From assembly GCA_963422465.1 (NCBI GenBank), contig OY730172.1:1426001-1490000 (forward strand): a stretch of DNA of 64,000 nt, read 5' to 3'. This stretch comes from Lichina pygmaea. Its lineage: Eukaryota > Ascomycota > Lichinomycetes > Lichinales > Lichinaceae. Below the pieces are notes generated by a model. It was given only the letters and a program-made list of their open reading frames with translations. It did not search any database and was not told where the DNA came from. This document shows, in pieces, positions 57,606 to 64,000 of the stretch; positions within the stretch are counted from its first letter, which is position 1, and every line of letters begins with the position of its first letter. The position numbers and the translations under genes are program-made.

Positions 57606-57722
57606 ACCTGCCCTCTACCGACCTGCCCTCTACCGACCTGCCCTCTACTGACCTGCACTCTACTGACCTGCCTTCTACTGACCTGCACTCTACCGACCTG
57701 CACTCTACCGACCTGCACTCCC
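57606..57722 (+). repeat. 15-bp minisatellite, about eight units
   Basis: The unit is ACCTGCCCTCTACCG, with C/A and C/T variants at fixed positions (ACCTGCACTCTACTG and others). The variants are ordered in blocks, as expected from stepwise duplication. Confidence 0.85.
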
Positions 57723-57984
57723 AAAAGACCTGGCAGCTAATCAATCCGACCAATTACAGTACAGTACAGTACAGTAAAGTACAGCACGCCAACGTACAAT
57801 GACGATGTCACAGCTACGCAGCTTCGCAGCAGCAGCAACACCACCTCCAGCAACAGCAACGCCAGCAACACCGGTGGCCTCCGCAACCCCTCCTCTTCCT
57901 GAATAAGGAATCTCGAGGTTTCTGCTGCTACAGACCTCCTTTCCCGTTCAACCGTTATCCCAGCAGGTTACCGTCGCTAGAGAC

Positions 57985-58165
57985 GTGTGGGACAATAAGG
58001 TTTTTTTTTTTTTCGCCCTTTTGGGCCCTGGAGCCTAGAGGTCTCTCTTGATCTTGCAGCTCTAGGGCCCAGACGGTTTCCTTGTTATACAGCTACACAG
58101 TGTTCCCGGCATGGTCTAGCAGTAGCTAGTTCTGAAACGGAGTAGGAATACCATACCATACCAAA
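57985..58165 (+). mobile_element. LINE 3' end fragment with an ATACC tail
   Basis: The segment holds a T run followed by CGCCCTTTTGGGCCCTGG, then CTAGCAGTAGCTAGTTCTGA, AACGGAGTAGGAATACC and a short ATACC repeat tail. The order (T run, CGCCCTT, CTAGCTAG-like block, GAACGG.GTAGGAAT, short tandem tail) parallels the LINE end at 16709-16886, but the tail unit differs (ATACC instead of AATC). It is probably a truncated copy of a related LINE family. No coding part remains that I can recognise. Confidence 0.5.
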
Positions 58166-58679
58166 GTACAGCACGTAAGTGCGTACGTACTTTCTAGAAC
58201 ATGTGTCCAAGGTTACGGGCAAGGCAGCATCTGTGCCTTGACAGCCAGGTGCACCTCGAAGCATGCGCACCTTGAAGCACGCCTCGAAGCATCTGCGCCT
58301 CGAAGCATTGGTGTTTCGGGGTGGTTGGTAAATTCTTGTCAGAGTACTGTATCTACGCATTGACATGTACTCCGTACGCAGCGGGGCACTGGGAAAGGAG
58401 GGAGGTGGTATATGATGATCTAAGATGAGGTAACCCGTGAAGGAGAGGTTTCAATAGAATTGCTCGGCCGTTCATTCAATTTCAACGTCAAAGAATGCTA
58501 CAAAAGGATATCACCGGTGCGTACTCCGTACATATTCATTTTCAGCGTCCCTTTCATTCTTGCTTGCATAACGGCTCCCACTTTTACTTCCACTCTGTCA
58601 TCTCATTCATTCATTCATTCATTCCAGTTTCTCCTGGGCCATGCCGGTTGCATCGGTTGCATCGGTTGCATCGGTTCCA

Positions 58680-60927
58680 TCAGCTGGTTGGCGGCTCTGG
58701 AAAATGATACTTCAAGACGTCGCAGTGCGGCTCGACAAACTTGACCGCCGACGACTTGACGGGGACGGCGACGGGGCACGACAGACCGAACGGGTCGGTG
58801 CGCCTGCCCGGCACGTAGATCAGCTGCTTGACCGAGCCCTGCACGTTCTCGACCTGGCAGCCCTTGGCGTTGCAGCCAATGGCCACGACACGCAGCTTGT
58901 TCGGCTTCGGCTGCGGCGGCTTGTCCGGTTCGGGCTGCGTGTCCGGTTCGGGCTGCGTGTCGGTGGGGGTGACAGTGCCAGTACCAGCACCGCTGCTAGC
59001 ACCAGTGCCAGTGCCAGTGCCAGTGCCAGCGCCAGTGGCGGTCGAGGTCGCGGTCACGCTGGCGGTGGCGGTGGCGGTCGAGCTCGAGTTTGAAGCTTCG
59101 CATCGCGCGCTCTTCCGCTCGAATATCGTCTGCACCAGCCGCTGCACCAGGTGCTCGTACACGTCGAACGTGATCCAGCCGTCGTTGCGGCCGTTCATGC
59201 CGAGTATCGAAAAGTTGTCGGCACGCAGCGTGAACTCGGGCCAGTGGGTCAAGTTCAGGGTGATGAGCTCGGGCAGGCCGAGGATGTGATCCTGTGCGAC
59301 GAGGAGAACATCAGCGCAAGAGGACGACGGGGCCGGCCACGGGAGGGGCTACCAGGTAATCGACAAAGTTCTCGGCCAGGGCGTGTCCCAAGGCGTTGGT
59401 CTTCGGACACCCGATGGCCAACTGCTGCAGCTTCGTGCACTCCCTGCAGATGCGGGCAAAGTCGTCCTTGGCGTAGATCGACTCGGACACGTAGACCTGC
59501 GTCTTGGACGAGTACAGCGTGAGCTCGACGAGCTGGGCCGCGTGATGGCAGACGGCCTCGACCTTGGGCAGGCTGGCGCCCTCGAGCAGGATGATGCACA
59601 GCTTCTCGATCGACCCGATCGACTGCAGAAAGCTCTCGAGCGACGACTGGATGTACTGGTGGCCCTGGCCGTCGACGTGGGCAAAGGCGAGCTCCTTCAG
59701 CTTGGTCGGCCGCTTGGCCGGCTTGGCCATCTCGGCGAAGATGGCGTCGGCGCCGAAGCACTCGCGCACCTGCAGCTCCTCGAGCGCCGGGAAGGCGATC
59801 ACCCTCATGTACGTCTGCCCGATCCAGCGCAGGTTGGCCTTGAACAGCGTGAGCACCTTCAGCGTCATGGGCGTGCAGGCCTGGAACGGCATCTTGTCCC
59901 TGAACAGCGTCGACGTGATCACGCCGGGCTCGTTGCTCTTGTCCTCCCACGACAGGCCGGGCGCGGGCCGTGCATGCTCGTAGCAGTAGTCCACCAGCAG
60001 CTTCTTGAGCCTGGGCGTGTCCTTCAGGATCCTGTGGCACGCCTCGAGGCAGTCCATGTCGTTCGGATAGAGGTCGAGGTTATCCAGCTGCGTCAAGTCC
60101 TTGATCAGGTTCGGATGCCGTTGCAGCGCGTCCTTGATCGAGCCGTCGAACGGGCCAACCTCGAGTCTCTTCAGTCTCTTTTGGTTCTTGCACAGCAGCA
60201 CAAAGTTGTCGACCGAGAACTTTGCATAGTCGGTCCATCTACGTCGAGAAGGGGGGCAGGCGGTTGCCGCTCAGCACATGCGGCCGCCGTCGCGAAAGGA
60301 GAAGAAGCCGAGACGCAACGGGGAACGACCCACCGGAACTCCTCCAGAGTGTTGAGCGGCAGCAAGTCCACCAGAAGCCGGACGGTGAAATGCGTCGGGC
60401 TCCATCTCCTCCGTCGCTCCTGCGCAGAGTTGGCGCCGGTCCCGTCGGCGCTCACCGCCGGCGGAGGAGGCGCAGGAGGCAGTCCTGGGACCGGACCTGG
60501 CAGGTTGACCACCGGCGGCGGCGGCGTGTCCGGCGGGGGTGGCGGCGTGCCGGGAACGACATCGGGATCCGGGTTCAGGATGAGCGAGCGGATGTGGTCG
60601 AGGCCGGGGTTCGTGCGACTGAGCAGGGCTGATATCTTGAGGTCGTTCTCGCCGCCGACGTCGAGCTCGACGCGCCGATACAGCTGTCGCACGGCCAGGT
60701 CGCGGAGACCTTTGCAGCAAAGACAGACGTTCTTGAGGTCGGTGGGGCGTGGCACCTGTGGGGGGGGGTACGGTCAGCATTCCTCTGTGAGACCGTCGCC
60801 TCGGCGGGCGACCTGCCGCCCTGCTCAACGGAGGGCGTCGGTCGAGAAAAGAAACGCCTCTTCGTACATAGCCGATGACAAGGCTTCTTATATCGTACGG
60901 CAGTTCCAGGAAATTCTTAGCCGCCAT
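58680..60927 (-). CDS. F-box protein with leucine-rich repeat-like region
   Basis: Exons 60927-60868, 60755-60334, 60238-59353 and 59291-58680 sum to 1980 nt, 659 residues. The N-terminus is a fungal F-box (FLELPYDIRSLVIGY, then LKNVCLCCKGLRDLAVRQLY with RRVELDV). Such proteins bind Skp1 and bring a substrate to an SCF ubiquitin ligase. A Pro-rich insert (about residues 75-125) precedes an irregular leucine-rich repeat region (LKRLEVGPFDGSIKDAL, LIKDLTQLDNLDLYPNDM, LEELQVRECFGADAIFAEM, LVELTLYSSKTQVYVSE). Near the C-terminus lies a Thr/Ala/Gly repeat (GTGTGTGTGASSGAGTGT) and a DTQPEP duplication, then an ordered end (VVAIGCNAKGCQVENVQG). The second donor is GTGGGT, chosen because it joins EEFR to WTDYAKF in frame. 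The substrate is unknown. Confidence 0.85.
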
Positions 60928-61740
60928 CGTCGCGACGACTTCTTTTCCTATCGCTCCCTTGGGCCTGTCGCGAAAATGAAAGCGCTGCAGGATGCAGGGA
61001 AGGTGGAGAGCCAGATGCAAGATCGGTCGTTACACCCGATGGTTCCTTCCTCGCCGGCCAGCTCCAGGTGGAGTTCGTTGACGTGTGGTGGCATCGACGG
61101 GTAGACACATCATCTCCAAGCAGAAGATGGGACTTTCTTTCCATCTACGGTACGGAGTAGACAAACATGCGGTACGTACGGAGTACGTTGCATGTGCTTA
61201 CGTACTGCCGGTACGGTAGTTGTCCGTTGCCTCTAGCCCTAATCGCGGAGCGTAAGCTCCAACGTGCATTGCGAGTGGCCCTACGATGAAAGTCATGGCC
61301 CAGTCGTATCACAACGAAGGAGGTAATAGTGCCACTACGGACGTTTATGTACGCTACCGTACGGAGTACTCCGTACGGCAGTGAAGATACCATGCGTATG
61401 TACGTAACGTACTTCGTACCGTACGCTAATTAGTCAAGAGACCGACCTTGCAGCATCCTGACGGAGGCAAGGTCCACCGCGTGCTGAACCATTGAGGTCG
61501 TCCGAAGTGTTTGCTCTAATCGATTACTGTTCACTCGCAATAATCCAGAGTCCCACAGTAGATCCAAGTTGGCTCAGCATGGTGGGTGGGCTTGCAAGTA
61601 TTGCAAATACAGACTTGCAGCAAGCGTGTGTTCTTATGGTGGATCAGCCCAAAGCATGCTACTGTACAGTAGGCCATGCGTGAAGTATTACTCAAGAAAG
61701 CCGACACCAAAAAGAAACATCAATTTCGACAAAAATGAAT
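60928..61740. other. Intergenic region
   Basis: The stretch holds the F-box gene promoter. GTAC and TACGGAGTAC clusters lie at about 61145-61215 and 61340-61430. No gene is recognised before the tRNA. Confidence 0.5.
61731..61735 (-). terminator. Pol III terminator of tRNA-Tyr
   Basis: Five T on the minus strand, starting six bases after the 3' end of the tRNA, are a standard RNA polymerase III stop. Confidence 0.8.
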
Positions 61741-61828
61741 CCCGCCGGTCGGATTCGAACCAACGACCGTTTGGTGACAAGGCATTTCTATTACAGCCAA
61801 ACGCTCTGCCGGGCTGAGCTACAGCGGG
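61741..61828 (-). tRNA. tRNA-Tyr(GTA) with a short intron
   Basis: On the minus strand the acceptor arms CCCGCTG and CGGCGGG pair over seven bases. The C1:G72 pair is characteristic of eukaryotic tRNA-Tyr. The D arm is GCTC...GAGC. The anticodon stem TTTGG/CCAAA encloses CTGTAA, so the anticodon is GTA. The T arm is GTTGG-TTCGAAT-CCGAC. Between A37 and position 38 lies an intron of about 15 nt beginning TAGAAATG, at the canonical tRNA intron site. CCA is not encoded, as expected. Both internal promoter boxes are intact (A box TAGCTCAGCCCGGCAGA, B box GGTTCGAATCC). Confidence 0.93.
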
Positions 61829-62795
61829 AGTTGATCACCATGTGTGGGGCGTCGCCAACTTATTGTGAGAGCTTTGACGGTAATAGAGATATAATAAGCA
61901 ATACATTGAGTAAAAAGTACTAGCAGTGGACAGGAGCGCTTATGCTGTTTCTGCAGCTATATCTAGAGCTACTCGTACGGAGCACAGGACCGAACATACA
62001 GTATCTCTATCCAAATCGATCTCTGCACCTCTCTCCACACCTGCTGCTCTGAAAACATACAGTACACCTGCGCTTCCAGCCGGCCAAGGCGACCTACTAA
62101 TTACTACAGCAACCACTGCGTAAGGTACCTAGTGATTAGTCGCCAAGTCGGTCTACACACCTACGTATGTACAAGCCAGGCCAAGAAAGACCCGAACAGT
62201 CAACACGGACCACAACCTGCTCAGGTATCGCATGATCGTAAATAAAAAGTCGATGGATGTGAAATCATGAGTACGCCCTGGATAAATGTGCGTGGTGGAT
62301 GACCGCAGAGTAACGTGGCGCTCGTACTCCGTAGACTGCTTGGCTTTTGGGTCTGACCTACTCCGTACACGCAGTACTCCTTCCCCTTTTCCGTCATGAC
62401 ATGCGCGACGGAACTCGGTGCTGCGTGAGTATGTCTCTAGGTGAAGTAATGAGGATGTATGGATGTACGGATGTAAGGATGACTACAGTAGCAGTAGCAG
62501 GGAGGGTTCAACAGGTGAGAGATCTACTGGTGCTCTGGATAGACCGGGACAGCATGCCTGATATACTGTGTCTGAGCACGAGGTCGCTAGGGGAGATATC
62601 TTCGACTGTAGAGGGAAAGAGGGTCGTCATTCAACAAGCGTTCAGCAAGCATTCATGTCTATCCGAATCCATGTCATCCGACAGAGTGACCCACGACGAA
62701 GACGACGAAGACGACGAAAAGGAATCTGCCAAGCGCATGCACAACAGCCCAGTGGTTACGCGGAGATGAGCTGTCATCCGATGGAGCACGATGGG
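61829..62795. other. Intergenic region
   Basis: Between the tRNA and the eIF3e stop codon I see only short GTAC and ACTCCGTA strings and a (GACGAA)n-like stretch near 62693-62720. No gene is supported. Confidence 0.5.
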
Positions 62796-64000
62796 TCATC
62801 TGCCCGCGACGGCAGCACTGGTCACAGCAAGCGTCAGTAACGCAAGGCATCTGACGGATGATGGGTGACGTACCTAAGAACCTGAGTGCGGAAGAACCCG
62901 CCTTTGGTTCGCTCGATGACTTGTTGGTAGACGGATTGAGGAGGGTGATTCATGACGACAGTACCCTTCGATCGCAAGCGTGAGCAAAACTCGTGGATAC
63001 ACAAAGGCGCATGGATCGGAGTACCTCTTTGTAGTCAATCTTGGCATCGACTCGCGTGTCGCGGATGAGGTTGACGATCCACTTCTCGCCTTCGACCTGG
63101 CTGAGCCCTAGGCGCGTCGAGAGGTCCCTTGAACAGACGGGTCAGCGGGGGCGGTACCTCCATGCACCGTCCGGCCGGCGAACGTACTTGATATCGATCC
63201 GTTGATGGATCTTGCAGTACGACTCCGATATCAAGTGGCGCGCCGAGTCGACAAAGGCGTCGGCGGCAGCGACGAGGAAGAAGTCGCTCCTCAGCAGCTC
63301 CCCGGCCTCGAGCAGGCGCTTCTGGGCCTCTTCAAAGTCAAAGTCGATGTACAGCGCCTTGATGAAGTCCGTCACGGGATCGCTATACTCGTAGTTCTCC
63401 TGCTTCACGATGCGGATCAGGTCCTTGAGGTACTTCTGGTACTGGCCCGTGTTGCGGCCTCGGCTCCGGTTCGTGATGACGGCGGCGGCAAGGTACCGTA
63501 GGATCCACGGACTGCTCGTCTGGATCGTGTTGATGTACGATGGCGAGAAGAAGAGTTCGCAGATGACGTCCCGTGCCGGATCGAAGTTGAAGAAGGGAAA
63601 GAGACACCAGTGGATGAGCCAGGTGCGGTGTTGCAGTTGCGCCAACGGAGCGTTGAACAGCTGTCGACAGACCACCCTTCAGCATCGCATCGAGCGTCGG
63701 CCACGGGGACTTAGCCTACTTTCGTGTCGATCGATTCTTTCAAGGCCTGCACCTCCTCCATCGCAGCCTCCCAATTGGTGCTAAGGATCTCGCATGCGAG
63801 CTTTCCCCACCGCGCCGACTGCACCTTGTCGTTGTCCGTTGACTGCACGATATTGAGGTCAGGACAAGGCGGCAGCTCGACAAGACTAGGATCTACGCAC
63901 CAGGACACGAAACTGGTACAGCCGCTCGGCGGCGTTGACGTAGCTGCCACAGCTGTATTGAAACCGTCCAAAGTCGTACAGCACGTTGACCATGTCCATC
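62796..64000 (-). CDS. Translation initiation factor eIF3 subunit e (INT6), N-terminus off the right edge
   Basis: eIF3e is a PCI-domain subunit of eIF3, which brings mRNA and factors to the 40S ribosome. The window holds the middle and end of the protein. At the right edge it reads [20 protein letters not shown], then [53 protein letters not shown] and [20 protein letters not shown]. The PCI part is [33 protein letters not shown] and [20 protein letters not shown]. The last exon gives the C-terminus SAAVAGR at 62796. At least five introns are present (near 63880-63920, 63665-63715, 63125-63190, 62975-63030 and 62815-62875). The start codon lies beyond the window. Identity is near certain. 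Confidence 0.94.

Larger units (their letters stand above)
56567..58679. other. Intergenic region with minisatellites and a LINE tail
   Basis: The interval contains a run of 11 G (56611-56621) and a 240-bp pyrimidine-only-like tract with (TTC)n (about 56690-56935). A degenerate 20-bp repeat lies at 57308-57450, a 15-bp minisatellite at 57606-57722, (GTACA)n near 57757-57783 and a LINE 3' end at about 57985-58165. No protein-coding gene is supported. Confidence 0.6.

Noticed and set aside
57598-57730. CRISPR-like regular repeats
   Set aside because: The 15-bp units are directly adjacent without spacers, and the genome is eukaryotic; it is a minisatellite.
1-64000. A secondary-metabolite cluster or a new defence system
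   Set aside because: No synthase, P450, transporter or regulator set is present. The genes are scattered housekeeping genes of unrelated pathways.
1-64000. LTR retrotransposon, endogenous virus or Polinton copies
   Set aside because: I saw no long terminal direct repeats, integrase, protease or capsid-like frames. The only retroelement pieces are non-LTR (LINE).

Overview
The window is nuclear DNA of a filamentous fungus, most likely an ascomycete of the Pezizomycotina. Protein-coding genes are split by short introns of about 45-190 bp with GT-AG (twice GC-AG) borders. The gene content is fungal: ATG26-type sterol glucosyltransferase, WSC wall sensor, SLM1-type PH protein, Ldb17/SPIN90 protein, fungal-type CHO1 and a YIL108W-type metallopeptidase. 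I see no CRISPR array, operon or bacterial feature, and no retroviral or LTR element. The species cannot be named from the sequence alone.

Layout. 0-4.5 kb: sterol glucosyltransferase (minus, running off the left edge). 4.5-6.7 kb: intergenic, rich in GTAC palindromes. 6.7-10.9 kb: divergent pair CCT6 (minus) and NOP56 (plus). 11.9-15.3 kb: GH47 alpha-mannosidase. 17.6-19.4 kb: TPR-DnaJ co-chaperone. 19.9-21.8 kb: Ldb17/SPIN90 protein. 23.2-26.7 kb: SLM1-like protein. 28.1-31.9 kb: divergent pair threonyl-tRNA synthetase (minus) and GAR1 (plus). 32.7-33.8 kb: phosphatidylserine synthase. 35.2-36.0 kb: two short inverted-repeat elements and a hairpin repeat. 36.1-38.3 kb: a C2H2 protein with a membrane segment, possibly frame-disrupted. 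39.6-41.3 kb: two LINE fragments placed tail to tail. 41.6-42.7 kb: WSC sensor. 45.8-47.2 kb: very GC-rich Whi5/Nrm1-like candidate. 48.5-49.1 kb: orphan coiled-coil ORF. 50.5-53.2 kb: metallopeptidase with jacalin-like tail. 53.6-56.6 kb: kinesin-10-like motor. 57-58.2 kb: minisatellites and a LINE tail. 58.7-60.9 kb: F-box protein. 61.7 kb: tRNA-Tyr with intron. 62.8-64 kb: eIF3e (5' part off the right edge).

The genes are mostly housekeeping and do not form one pathway. Loose themes are snoRNP and translation (NOP56, GAR1, ThrRS, eIF3e, tRNA-Tyr), secretory-pathway folding and glycan trimming (GH47, TPR-DnaJ), membrane lipid, cortex and wall (ATG26, CHO1, SLM1, Ldb17, WSC), and cell division (kinesin, Whi5-like, F-box). 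For eleven genes I placed every exon border by hand. In each the exon lengths sum to a multiple of three and rebuild conserved family motifs. No new defence or mobile system is evident. The most unusual signals are two 56-nt GC-AG introns in two snoRNP core genes, several 21-30 nt microexons, recurrent pure poly(dC):poly(dG) runs of 20-26 bp, GTAC-rich intergenic palindromes, a repeated 18-bp hairpin, and a small family of TIR elements.
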